The notes below the pieces were generated by a model that saw nothing but the letters and a program-made list of their open reading frames with translations, was not told the origin of the DNA and searched no databases. The position numbers were made by a program, and so were the translations under genes. A stretch of DNA of 64,000 bases from Ursus arctos. Lineage: Eukaryota; Chordata; Mammalia; Carnivora; Ursidae. Location of the stretch: assembly GCF_023065955.2 (NCBI RefSeq), contig NW_026622797.1, positions 55,859,689-55,923,688 of the forward strand. The letters run 5' to 3'. Below, in pieces: positions 10,935-22,474 of the stretch. Position 1 is the stretch's first letter; every line of letters starts with the position of its first letter.

Positions 10935-12125
10935 TTGAGTAGTATGTAATTTTATTATAAACCTGAACAAATTTAAAAGAATATAGGTCATATCAAGCCT
11001 TTCTCAGGACGTAATTTAATTAAACCATAAACCAGTAAGAGAAAGATACATGGAAACTTTCCAAGTAATGTGAAATTAAATGATACACATCTAAGTAGCT
11101 CATGCACTCAAAGGAGAAGACTCAAAGAAAATTAAAATTACTAGGACACCTGGGTGGCTCAGTCAGTTAAGCGTCTGCCTTCAACTCAGGTCATGATCTC
11201 CAGGTTCTGGTATCAAGTCCCACATCTGGCTCCATGCTCTGCGGGGAGCCTGCTTCCTCGTCTCCCTCTGCCTCTTCTTCTGCTTGTACTCTTTCTGTTT
11301 CTCTCTCTCTCTCTCTCTCAAATGAATAAATAAAATCTAAAAATAAAACAAAACAAAAAACCCCAAAAATTTCAAAAAAAAGAAAATCAAAATTATTTTA
11401 ACCAAACACAAAAAAATAAAATATCAAGTCTGTGAGATGCAGCTAAAGCAGAGACTCAAGTGAAATGTATAGTATAAAAATGCTTGTATTAGAAAATAGG
11501 ACAAATCTGAAAAAAAGAAGAAAAAAGCCAAAAGTGAGCAGAAGGAAGAAAATCATAGGAAAATAAGAAGAAATCGATGAAAATAAAAACACAAAAACAG
11601 TACAGAAAGTCAGTGAAAGATTCTAATTATTTAAAAAGAATAATTAAATTCACCATTTCTAGCCAGACTAACCAAGAAAAACAGATAGAAAATAAAAATA
11701 CCAAAACCAAGAATGAAAGAGGTACATTACTACCAATCTCAAAGACTTTCAAAAGATGTTAAGAAATACTGTTAACAAATCTATGCTCATCAGTTTGACA
11801 ATTTAGCTAAAATGAACCAATTCTTCAATAAGTGCAAACTATCAAATCTCACCAAAGAAGTAAATAAACTGAGCAGTTCCATATCTACTAAAGAAATTTA
11901 ATTTTTATCTAAAATAGTCCAAAAAAGATAACTCCAGCCTCACATGACTGCACTGAAAAATACTATTAAATATTTAAAAAATAAATAATACAAAGTTTAC
12001 ATATTTTTCTAGAATACAGTATTAAAAGCAGATAAAATCACTAGTAGAAAACTACAGAACAATAAATTTTATAAATATAGATGCAAAAATTCTCCACAAA
12101 ATACTAGCAGAATACACTTATTTTT
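10935..12125 (+). mobile_element. Decayed L1 ORF2 fragment, split by a SINE
   Basis: Before the SINE: 'ACAAATTTAAAAGAATATAG' and 'GGAAACTTTCCAAGTAATG'. After it: 'GAGATGCAGCTAAAGCAG', 'CTAGCCAGACTAACCAAG' and 'AATGAAAGAGGTACATTAC'. These are recognisable blocks of the endonuclease-to-RT linker and early RT part of L1 ORF2. Frames are broken throughout. Confidence 0.75.
11141..11381 (+). mobile_element. SINEC inserted in L1 ORF2
   Basis: The 14-bp TSD GAAAATTAAAATTA (11127-11140) matches GAAAATCAAAATTA (11382-11395) with one mismatch. The TSD is L1 sequence. The tail is a long mixed A-rich tract. Confidence 0.9.
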
Positions 12126-12205
12126 AATAGATTGATATGATAGACAAATATATAAATATAGGTATTTGCATATTTGCATATAATGAATATATACGTATGT
12201 ATGTA

Positions 12206-12208
<3 letters not shown>

Positions 12209-12250
<42 letters not shown>
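12209..12250 (+). repeat. (AT)21 microsatellite
   Basis: Uninterrupted AT dinucleotides next to a short (GTAT)n patch at about 12195-12207. Likely length-variable. Confidence 0.95.
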
Positions 12251-12252
<2 letters not shown>

Positions 12253-12259
12253 GTTTACA

Positions 12260-13025
12260 TGCTAGCTTTTTCTCTTGAGAAGGCCTCCAACAAGCAGTGA
12301 CAACATAATAGTGATGAACACATTGAATACATCTTGTTTTCAGATCTTGGTTTCTAAATGTACTCTCCAATTAAAAGAACCAGGATTCCTTGACAAGATG
12401 ACTGACTCTAGTTAGGAAAAGGAAAAGACAAGATGAACATGGAGCATCTTGTAGTATCAAGAAGTGTTTAAACAGATAAATAGTTAAAAAAGGATTGGTG
12501 GCATATCAAAAGGACACAGGAGCCAACCACGAAAGCGCTCCCAATAGCCAAAGTTGGAAAAACTAGAGCAGCAAAATAAATAATGTTCATTATAACTCAA
12601 AGAATCAAATAAATACACATATATTCATGGGTCCAAAATAATATAGATATACTATTGAAAAATAAAGAAGCTGGAAAAAAGGCAACTCTTCATTACAGAA
12701 AAATCTCAAATAAATATTATAGAAGGTATGTGGTCGTAGAAAATCACCATTGGCACATCACAGTAATGAATACGGCAGGTAAGAGCCGCTGATGAATACT
12801 GTATCAGCAAGCTAACAAGAGATCTGCATACCCTCAAATAAACTTAAAATATATATTAATTTATGTGGTAATTTTAACATGTATTTACAAGTTCATTATT
12901 ACTCATCTTTCTGGAGATAAATTTTAAATACCTTTTCTTTGAATATTGGCTGCACTTGGTGAATTGCTCTAACAAGTGAAGTATGAAAAGTGAAAAATTG
13001 TAACTTTAGAGAGGAGAAACCATCT
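12260..13025. other. No gene seen; unassigned, probably old repeat DNA
   Basis: 12900-13020 resembles the flank of an old LTR or LINE, but I cannot assign it. Confidence 0.35.
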
Positions 13026-13029
13026 TTTG

Positions 13030-13400
13030 TTATTTTTTATTTCATTATAGTTGACACATAATGTTACATTAGTCTCAGGTATACAACTTAGTGATTTAAC
13101 AAGTTTATACATTTCACCATAAGTGTAGCTACCATCTGTCCCATTACATCGCTATTAACACTGACTATATTCCTTATGCTCCATTTTTACTTTCCTTACT
13201 TACTCATTCTATAACAGGATGATTATATCCGCCTCTCCCCTTCACCCATTTTGCTCAACCCCCATGCCTCTGGCAACCATCAGTTTGTTTTCTGTATTTA
13301 TAGTTACAATTCGCTTTTTGTTTATTTATTCATTATTTAAGATTCCATTTATGAGTGGAATCATATGATATTTGTCTTTCTTACTAAAACATGGTATGGC
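13030..13400 (-). mobile_element. Antisense L1M 3' UTR fragment
   Basis: Blocks 'TATAGTTGACACATAATG', 'AGGTATACAACTTAGTGATT', 'TCTGGCAACCATCAGTTTG' and 'AAGATTCCATTTATGAGTGG' are the reverse complement of an L1M 3' region. It is followed by AT-rich simple sequence at 13405-13490. Confidence 0.75.
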
Positions 13401-13494
13401 ATATATTTATATGTACTTATTATATATATTATGTATGTATTATATAATATATATTATATACATTTTATATATAAATTGTATATATATAAAATTT

Positions 13495-13640
13495 CTCAAT
13501 TTTGATAAATGTAGTGTTTATGTAAGATGTTAACATTTGGAGAAGCTGAGTGAGGGGTACATAGAATCATTCCCTACTATCTTTATAATTCTTCTGCATA
13601 TCTAAAATTATTTCAAAATTTAAGTGTTCAAAAACAAGAA
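13495..13640 (+). repeat. Old LINE-like 3' end
   Basis: 'TTATGTAAGATGTTAACATT', 'GGAGAAGCTGAGTGAGGGG' and 'AAAATTATTTCAAAATTTAA' form the familiar 3' end of an old mammalian LINE. The subfamily is not certain. Confidence 0.45.
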
Positions 13641-13920
13641 CAATAACAAAAATAACTAGAAATTCAATAAGCCAAAACTATCTGACAAAAGAACATGAAG
13701 AACAACAGTCAATAAGAACAGATTTATAAGTAATCCAGATAATACAATCATCACATGCAGACTTTAGAATAAGTATGGTTAAGATGATCAAGGAAATAAA
13801 GGACAATATAAAAAATTTCACCAAAGGACTAGAAACTATAAAAGAAGAACCAAATGTATATTTTAGAACTTGAAGCTACAGTAATTGAAATTAAAATCAT
13901 CAAAGACCACATCACTTTAT
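13640..13920 (+). mobile_element. Old L1/HAL1 5' region (ORF1-side) fragment
   Basis: 'GATGATCAAGGAAATAAAGG', 'ATTTCACCAAAGGACTAG' and 'GAAGAACCAAATGTATATTT' resemble the coiled-coil-coding part upstream of or within L1 ORF1. No open frame survives. Confidence 0.5.
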
Positions 13921-14029
13921 TGAAAAGACACTTCTCTGTTCCAATTTTACTTGGGTTTCCGGAGTATTTGAAATTGTTGACCAACTGTGTCTTTTAGCTC
14001 TTACTGCTACGTGTTAATTTGGCCCCAAG

Positions 14030-14580
14030 CATTCTTTGCCCCATCAGTCTCTAGAGTCTCTGCCTCCTAAAACTCCTTCCATTATGTGACTTAAGCTCTA
14101 TACACACAAGATTTCCAAATTCGTGTTCTATGTCATCCTATACAATTTCTTTCTTTCTTTCTTTTTTTATTTAAAGATTTTATTTATTTATTTTGACAGA
14201 AGAGAGAGACGCCAGCAAGAGAGGGAACACAAGCAGGGGGAGTGGGAGAGGAAGAAGCAGGCTCCCAGCAAAGCAGGGAGTCCGATGTGGGCTCCATCCC
14301 AGGACCCTGGGATCAGGCCCTGAGCCGAAGGCAGACACTTAACGACGGAGCCACCCAGGCACCCCTATCCTATACAATTTCTGATCAGTTGCCTTTGAAT
14401 GTGTATAGCATGCCCCTCAAATTTGACAAACATTTGCTTATCAGCATTTTTCTCTACTTTTTAAAAAATTATTTGTTTTCCCATAAAGAAACTAAGCTCC
14501 TTGAGTATTTGTGTTTCTTTGAAACCCTAAAGTGTTTAATGCTGTGATTTGCACATAGTAGACATTCAAAATATATTGAC
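14030..14580 (+). mobile_element. L2-like 3' end, split by a SINE
   Basis: The terminal block 'AAGCTCCTTGAGTATTTGTG...GCACATAGTAGACATTCAAA' is the typical L2 3' end. The part before the SINE is less clear. Confidence 0.55.
14151..14366 (-). mobile_element. SINEC, antisense, in an L2-like repeat
   Basis: Perfect 16-bp TSD ATCCTATACAATTTCT at 14135-14150 and 14367-14382. Begins with a CTTT/T-rich tail and ends in the reverse-complement head. Confidence 0.95.
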
Positions 14581-14589
14581 AAATACAAC

Positions 14590-16537
14590 TTCTACGAGGA
14601 TCCTTATTACAGTTTAATGTCACATTATTACAGTTTCAGAACAAATGCAAATATTCTTAGTATTTATGGCAGTATCAGGCTTTCAAAATTAATCTTTAAT
14701 AATCTTTTTCATTATGATGACATCATTTAACTTGTTAATGTTTTAGAAATGACTTACTTGGAAAACTAAAATGTCAGTTTTAAAAATCCTCTATGTAAAG
14801 CAGAATTTCTTTATTTATGGTTCTTAATTTTGAAGCTAAATAGATTATTTTCTCATGTTATTACATTTCACCATTTTAATTATTGAAAGTGTTCAAAGAT
14901 GAAAATGACTATGAAATGAAATGCTTTTTTTTTTCCCCACAAGGAGCATTTACTGATTATTTTGCTCTAACAGGTACTTTGGGAATGAAACAGTTATTCT
15001 GTGCTTACAGCCTGTTTGTCTTCTGAATTACCAGACATAGTCACCAGGCATCCACTTATGCAGCAGAGGAACTAATATTCCTGATGAAGGCAATAGATAA
15101 GGCAATCTGTGTTCCTAGGGCAGAATGTGTAAAGCAAAATGCAAAAACTAATCAAGCTAACTAGACTGTGCAGTGATGAAGTGAGATGAGGTATATGAGT
15201 TCACTTTTTAACTGGGAAGGCAAGACACAAGTGTAAGATAATAGAAGCATAATTATTCTCATAACTTCTGTTTAATGACTTGTTGAATTTAAAAATATAT
15301 CCAAATTTCTTATTAAATGTTATGCGTCGATAACAACTTTAAAATTTTTCACATGAGAGAAAGCTTGAAGGAAAATGGTAGTTCAGAACATTTAGTACCT
15401 GAAAGCCAAAAAATAAAAATAAAAAATAAATTTAAAAAATTTTTTTAAATGTGGGGGAAGAGAGAATAAAGAAGAGGGGAAGGGGAAAGGGATAATTCCT
15501 ACACAGGACCCAAGACAGTATGGCTGAAGTGGAAAAGCAAACTAGCACAAAAATTTCATTTATTATTATTATTTTTATTATTATATAAAGCAGTCAGCTG
15601 AGCTCTAATGAACTTAATATAAATACATGTATTCTATACAAGTCCCAGTGCACCTCGGCACCCTAATCAACCACATCACATTTCTCCATTGAAGGGTGAA
15701 CAGCATTTTCAGAGCTGTTTAAATTATGAAAAAGAGGATGCAAAGTTATAGATTGGTAATACATTATTCAGAATCATGAATTCAGAAGAAATCTTTTGAG
15801 TACACCTTGAGATCTGTGTTTGCGATTAGATTATGATGTGGTTTAAGGTCAACTAGCATGCTTTGAAGAAATTGATCCAAATGCATGTATTTTACTGTTC
15901 TTTTCTCCATGTAAATTGCCCTGCATTAACTTCCATCAGATTGTTGATTTCTATGTAGGCAGCTACTCATCAACAGTTTTTTAAACCATAAGATCATAGG
16001 AAGTATATTAGTTTAAAAACATGTCAACATAACTTTAATTTCCTCCACACTTTATTCACACTTCAATATTGCTTCACAATATTAAAAATCCCAAAAACCT
16101 TCTTTTATAATATCACCCAACTCAAAATGCAATGGAAAAATGCATTCCTTAGTCTTAGTATTAAGACTTTGCATGTTAGTCCCGATACTTGTTCATTGCT
16201 TTATAATAGAGATCATGACAATAACAATTTCAATAACTTATTTTCTTGGTGGTCTTCAAAGTTTGAAGCATTATGAAAGCATATGGAACATTAATATTTC
16301 AACAAGTCTGTTTTTTTTCCTTCACTCAGATATTCCTTGTACATCCAAATAATTTTTGACCTTTAATGTAGTGAATATATTTCAACCATTTTAATAATAT
16401 TTACTTGGGAGTGGTCTAATGTAAATACATCCAGCTAAAACAGCCCAAATATTGTATGTTACCATTGTCCTCAAAATTGTTCTTTTTTTATGCTTTAATT
16501 TTGAAGAATCGCTTCTGCCTGCATTTATTGGGACTTC
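14590..16537. other. No gene seen; mostly unassigned DNA
   Basis: Low-complexity A/T tracts at 15405-15450 and 15557-15590. The rest is unassigned and could include diverged old repeats. Confidence 0.45.
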
Positions 16538-16546
16538 AGCTTTTTT

Positions 16547-16750
16547 GTTTTTATGATATTATTTATTTATTTGACGAGAGAGAGAGAGAGAGAGAGAGAG
16601 CAAAAGCAGAGGGAGCTGCAGGCAGAGGGAGAGGGAGAAGCAGGCTCCCCACTGAATAGGGAGCCTTCCTTAGAGATCAATCCCAGGACCCTAGGATCAG
16701 ACCTGATCCCAATGCAGATGCATAACTGACTGAGCCACTGAGGTGCCCCT
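16547..16750 (-). mobile_element. SINEC, antisense
   Basis: Carries an expanded (GA)n block at about 16577-16600. The TSD is about AGCTTTTTT (16538-16546, again from 16751), followed by long T tracts at 16753-16788 that blur the right flank. Confidence 0.9.
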
Positions 16751-16799
16751 AGCTTTTTTTTTTTTTTTGCCTTTTTTTTTTTTTTTTAGTGACCTGTAT

Positions 16800-18380
16800 A
16801 AGTGCTAAAGGGAGGCACAGAGACAATGCCCTATAGGAAAAGAGCCATACATTTGGAGTGAAATGTGTTTGCCTCTTAACTGTGAAATTTTTAGCCACAT
16901 TAACTTATGCAGTATACTTAAGTTCTAAAAACTCAACTTCCTTAGATAAGATATAACACAGTTTACACATAAAAAATATAATCATGACTTCTGTATGAAT
17001 CACTACTTTAATAAGCACGTAAGTTATACACATAAAAGGGTTTTTACTTACAAAAGCCTAAGAGTACATATAACAATATTTAATAGACTAGGCTGTGGGA
17101 AATATATTTATATGTCCATAGTTTGTGCATTAAAAATAAAAGTGGATAAAATTAGGCATTAAATGTGAAATGATAAAATAGTTAAGACTCTATAAATTAG
17201 TTCATATTGAATTCACTGATGGACACTAAGCATATTAACTAAATTCCATTGTTTTAGGAGTACTAACTATCTTGCCAAGAGCTTTATTTTTAATTTGTAG
17301 CTAAAATAATGCAAGTTTGCAGAATTTCATTTGAAATGTGAAGCAAGATACAATTAACAGGGGAAAATACGTGAGCAAATTAATGGTTGTTTTCATGAGG
17401 GATTTAATCTTCATGTTCATTTAACAGTAGGTGATTATTTTGTGTCTAAAATTTTACTGTGATAAAATATTGGTCCTGAGTATGTAAAATAAGGAATTCA
17501 TACTGTTTAAACTAAAATATTATGATTTAGTTTTACATTGACACTCTTCCATGTTATATTCTCTGACTTTTGTGTGAGAAAGTAAAAAGTCATTTCAGGC
17601 TTAAAAAAAATTCATGTGGTATTAAGTACAATTTCAATACTTTCTAATATGTCTTCTAGGTAGACTTGATTTAAAAGGAAAGAAATATTTAGATAATTGA
17701 AGAAATATATTAAGTCGATACACAGACACTGCATCAAAATTAGTTCCATATAGTCACTGCACATTGGAAATACATAGAGAAAAAGAGGAATAAAAGAGAT
17801 ATATGCTAACATCCCAGGTTAACCTACAGTAGATGTCGATTCTAATAATGTCTCTATTCAACTTCCCCTACTTGTACCACTTGCTTTCAGTCTACAAAAA
17901 TTAAAGACAATTCCATGATTAATTTAAAGGATGGTAACATAGTCTGTCAAATACATTAGAAGATAAAAGCATCAACAATTCTGAAGAACACTTACTTCTT
18001 TCTTAACAACAACAACAAAACATTCGTCAGTAACATCAATATTTTAAATGGTAGTTTTTAAATATTTGCTTTTGCTAAAACAGTACAAAGATATACATGT
18101 GTTGTTGCTTCACTTGAAATGCCCCAATAAATCAAATTAGTCTCTGACCTCTGTCTTATCAACATTTCAAAGGTCATTAATAGCTCTTATTAATAAGGTA
18201 AAAGTTTAGAAACTAATACATATTGGTAAATGCATCACTTAAACATAATGGATGACATTTACAATTATATGGTACAACAGATCACCTGAATATTCTTTAT
18301 CACTGTAAACTAACTTTAAGACACATTTTGGAGCATAAATGTTTTATCACATTGCCATCAATGGAAAAGCCTCTTGATGT
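16800..18380. other. No gene seen; AT-rich unassigned DNA
   Basis: No transposon is recognised apart from a weak MIR-like patch at about 16850-16950. No open frame resembles a known protein. Confidence 0.45.
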
Positions 18381-18392
18381 TGAAACCACTAT

Positions 18393-18596
18393 CTTTTTTT
18401 TTTAAGATTTTATTTATTTATTTGACAGAGAGAGAGAGACAGCCAGCGAGAGAGGGAACACAAGCAGGGGAAGTGGGAGAGGAAGAAGCAGGCTCCCAGT
18501 GGAGGATCCTGATGTGGGGCTCAATCCCAGGACTCTGGGATCAGGCCCTGAGCCGAAGGCAAACGCTTAATGACTGAGCCACCCAGGCACCCCTCA
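18393..18596 (-). mobile_element. SINEC, antisense
   Basis: TSD AAACCACTAT at 18383-18392 and 18597-18606. The body is close to the SINEC consensus ('CAGCCAGCGAGAGAGGGAAC'). Confidence 0.95.
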
Positions 18597-19127
18597 AAAC
18601 CACTATTTAATGGCTATGGAGGTTAGTTGTATCTGAGGAAACTCATTTATGCCTTCCAGGCAACTACGTAGGTGAGAAAATGTTTTATACCATTAAGTTA
18701 TGACTAATTTCAATATTAGTTTTGTTCTGTTTGTGCATACATACAAACTATGTCCTTCAGTCTTTTAAAAATCGAACCAGCTGCCAGATTTATCATTAAA
18801 ATATTTAGATTTAGATCAAATGTTGATTTTAAACTTCTTTGCATATTCATTTTATAGAAAATTTTTTGTATTATGTTTGACTGCTAAAGGCCACCTGTAC
18901 TGAACTGAAAAGACATGAATAAAATGCACAAATTGTATTATTGATCAGAAAAGGACTGAATGTGATAGACCTACATGATGGGAATTATCAGAGGAACCCA
19001 CTCTGTGACAGGGCAGGATATTTTTGTCAGTTGTCACTATGGCCTATAAACCCATAGAGGAGCATATGAGAATTTTCTCCTTGGAGAACGCAAGGCACAC
19101 AGACAATTTTTAAAAACCTCACATTGG

Positions 19128-19364
19128 GGGCACCTGGGTGGCTCAGTCAGTTAAACGTCTGCTTTCAGCTCAGGTCATGATCCCGGGGTCCTGGGATCAA
19201 GTCACGCATTGGGTTCCCTGCTCAGCAGGGGGTCTGCTTCTCCTTCTGCCTCTGCCTGCTGCTCCCACTGCCTATGCTCGCTCTCTCTCTCTCCTTGTCA
19301 AGTAAATAAATGAAATCTTTCAAAACCAAACAAAGCAGAAAAACCTCCAAAAACAAAAAAAAAC
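19128..19364 (+). mobile_element. SINEC, 'GGCTCAGTCAGTTAA' type
   Basis: TSD CCTCACATTGG at 19117-19127 and 19365-19375. It carries the 'CTCAGCAGGGGGTCTGCTTC' body variant shared with other caniform lineages rather than the bear-type 'CTCCGCTATGAG' variant, so it belongs to a different, probably older, subfamily. Confidence 0.93.
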
Positions 19365-19399
19365 CCTCACATTGGTTTCAGTACTTCTATACAATGAGT

Positions 19400-19590
19400 C
19401 ATTGCCCTAAAAGACTAGTTTTTTCAAATGTTGGGGATCAAATCAGATCACTTGGAGGACATGTTAAAACACTGATTTGTGGCCCAACCCCAGGATTTCT
19501 GGTAGAGTCTCAGATTTTACATTTCTAGGAAGTTCCCAGGCTCTGCTGATGCGGTTGGTCCAGGGCCCACACCTAAGAATCACTGCCCTA
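19400..19590 (+). mobile_element. MER5A (hAT-Charlie non-autonomous DNA transposon)
   Basis: 'AGATCACTTGGAGGACATGT', 'TTAAAACACTGATTTGTGG', 'CATTTCTAGGAAGTTCCCAG' and 'AGAATCACTGCCC' match MER5A in order and orientation, almost end to end. Confidence 0.85.
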
Positions 19591-20236
19591 CAAGATCTTG
19601 CTTTTCTAAGTCACAGCCGTCCTTGTGAGACCCTGTCCAGGGGTGGGGGTGGTTTTTTTTCTCCATAGATGATTCTACTCTCTGGATCTTCAACTGATAT
19701 TACCCACTTAGGCCTGCCTTTTTATATACTAGAAAGATAAAGGACTTACAATTTTTACATTTTTTATTTATTTAGTATCTATGATATAGTAGACATGGGG
19801 ATACTAAAGTGAATTAGCTGAATCCTTTCTTTTAACCTAGTATAACCTAGTGCAAACTAGCGGGGTTACAAAGAGATAAAACGTGATAAAAAGAGACAAG
19901 CCCATGGTAAAGAAATGTTCAAGGAATATAGAACATACAACTAATGCAATATGGAATCTGAAGCCAAAAAGGTTTTGTGAAGAGCTGATGAAGGATTATA
20001 CCTTAAAAGATGAATGGCAATTACCCAGTGAAATATTTTTAACAATGGAATACTCTGTAATCGATCCCATTTTTCTGATATGTGTGAAAGAAATAAGACA
20101 AAAAGAAGTTTTCTATTATAATCTCCCCACAAAATAGTTGACTCTGGTCTATGCCCTGTTCTTTTTTTCCTTTTTATAATCTTATCCCAATCTGAATATA
20201 AGTTTTTTGTTTGTTTTGATTTTCTGTTTGTTTTTT

Positions 20237-20430
20237 TTTTTAAAGATTTTATTTATTTATTCAACAGAGATAGAGACAGCCAGCGAGAGAGGGAACACAA
20301 GCAGGGGGAGTGGGAGAGGAAGAAGCAGGCTCCCAGCGGAGGAGCCTGATGTGGGGCTTGATCCCAGAACGCCGGGATCACGCCCTGAGCCGAAGGCAGA
20401 CGCTTAACCGCTGTGCCACCCAGGTGCCCC
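20237..20430 (-). mobile_element. SINEC, antisense, bear-type
   Basis: TSD TCTGTTTGTTTTTT at 20223-20236 and 20431-20444. The head end reads '...CGCTGTGCCACCCAGGTGCC', the reverse complement of the GCACAGCGG variant. Confidence 0.95.
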
Positions 20431-20510
20431 TCTGTTTGTTTTTTAAGTTGAATTGGAGTTATATTTGTATATCCAGGCTGATTCTAACTTCATTTTTAAA
20501 AAGTTTAAGA

Positions 20511-20711
20511 CTTTTTTTAAAAAAGATTTTATTTATTTATTTGACAGAGAGAGAGACAGCCAGTGAGAGGGGGAACACAAGCAGGGGGAGTGGGAGAGGA
20601 AGAAGCAGGCTCCTTGTGTAGGAGTCTGATGTGCAGCTCAATCCCATAACGCCGGGATCACGCCCTGAGCCGAAGGCAGACACTTAACGACTGAGCCACC
20701 CAGGCGCCCCA
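20511..20711 (-). mobile_element. SINEC, antisense
   Basis: TSD AAAAAGTTTAAGA at 20498-20510 and 20712-20724. It sits 80 bp from the previous SINE in the same orientation. A 17-A tract follows the right TSD. Confidence 0.95.
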
Positions 20712-20991
20712 AAAAAGTTTAAGATTAAAAAAAAAAAAAAAAATTTAAGATTTCTTTACTCAATCTTGGAAAAATTGCATCTTCAAAAGTTCCAAATAAA
20801 TTCCTATGTGTAGTTTTTCAAATACAAACACAGAGCGGCTCACTCATCTCTCATATGGTGGCACAAATACCAGGACATGGATATCATTGAGGACCACCTT
20901 AGAGCCTGCCTAACACAGTAGCATATAAGCTGAGGTTCTGCCTGTGCAGAAATGAGCCATGACAAAACCAGGGATAACAATACTTCAGACA

Positions 20992-21204
20992 GGGGCGCCT
21001 GGGTAGCACAGCGGTTAAGCGTCTGCCTTCGGCTCAGGGTGTGATCCCAGCATTGTGGGATCGAGCCCCACATCAGGCTCCTCTGCTATGAGCCTGCTTC
21101 TTCCTCTCCCACTCCCCCTGCTTGTGTTCCCTCTCTCGCTGGCTGTCTCTATCTCTGTCGAATGAATAAATAAATAAAATCTTAAAAAAAAAAAAAAAAA
21201 AAAC
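20992..21204 (+). mobile_element. SINEC, sense, bear-type, young
   Basis: Perfect 14-bp TSD CAATACTTCAGACA at 20978-20991 and 21205-21218. It has the GCACAGCGG head, the CTATGAGCCTGC body and a long pure A tail. Opposite in orientation to the two SINEs just upstream. Confidence 0.97.
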
Positions 21205-21219
21205 CAATACTTCAGACAA

Positions 21220-22240
21220 GCCAATGACATCAGGTAGTTTGTAATAATACCATTTTAACCAAATTGTATTTATAGACTTGGGAAACACACACACGAGTAT
21301 TTTTACCACTCTGGCGGTGGTCCTGTCTCAAGGTCTAATATGTTTTACTTACTATTCCCCCTCAGCTTCTTCTCCAGTAATTTCCCCTGGCATCACCTCT
21401 TTCTGCTCAAGTCACCACACTTTACAAGGTTACCTTTTGAGCCAATCTGAGCTGTACTACTCTCCTTGCAGTCCACGGGCATCTTTGCCTTTCTAAACTC
21501 TGAAAATGCCAGCTGGCTGCATTCCCAAACCATGTTTTGCACTCTTCTCTGATAGCACGATGTGGTGGTCCTACATGTATTTGCAGCTGAGTGATATCTG
21601 GTGCATCAGCTGTCTCTATGAATCATTCTCCTAAATTATCACTTATTTGGAACACAGGGAGAGAAGGGAAGATACCACAGCATTTCCCGTGGAGTAAGAC
21701 AGCAACCTTTTTTTTTTTTAAAGAACCAAATTATTTTTAACTTCTTGTATTTATATACATAGAAGAATCATGACTGACATGTCAGGAGAGCAAACTTTCC
21801 TAATTCAGAGCATATCCTACAGATGCCAACAACATCTCTATTTAGAAGGAGGAGGTACTTAAACACTAAGACAAAAATATTCCTGTGTAACCTCCTGTTA
21901 CGGTATCATAAATAAAACCTTAATGAGAAAGTTTGGTAGAGTAAATAATTGATGGATAGATAGATGCCATAGAGATTTATCTTCCATATTTTTGGTTATT
22001 TAAAGAGAATTTCCTATACATAGAATTACTGGACAAATATATATGAAACATCTTAAATCTCTTCATAAATATAATTTTTAGAAGAGACATTGGAAGATTA
22101 TCTCATGAAGAACACAACTAAAAAATAAGAACACTCAGAGAAAAAGAGAGAAATAATGAAATCCAGGGTGGTATAGTGTAAATATTCCAAAGATAATAAA
22201 GAATTTCCACAGGGCACGAGATAGGAAAATTTAAGTCAGC
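21220..22240. other. No gene seen; unassigned DNA
   Basis: Short frames without domains. No repeat family recognised. Confidence 0.45.
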
Positions 22241-22257
22241 TTACAATACCATTTTTA

Positions 22258-22460
22258 GAGGCGCCTGGGTGGCTCAGTTGTTAAGCGTCTGCCTTCGGCT
22301 CAGGGCGTGATCCCAGAGTGCTGGGATCGAGCCCTACATCAGGATCCTCCGCTGGGAGCCTGCTTTTTCCTCTCCCACTCCCCTGCCTGTGTTCCCTCTC
22401 TCGCTGGCTGTCTCTCTCTCTGTCAAATAAATAAATAAAATCTTTAAAAAAAAAAAAAAG
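22258..22460 (+). mobile_element. SINEC, sense
   Basis: Perfect 13-bp TSD AATACCATTTTTA at 22245-22257 and 22461-22473. It has the GGCTCAGTTGTTAAG head and the CTCCGCTGGGAGCC body. Confidence 0.96.
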
Positions 22461-22474
22461 AATACCATTTTTAA

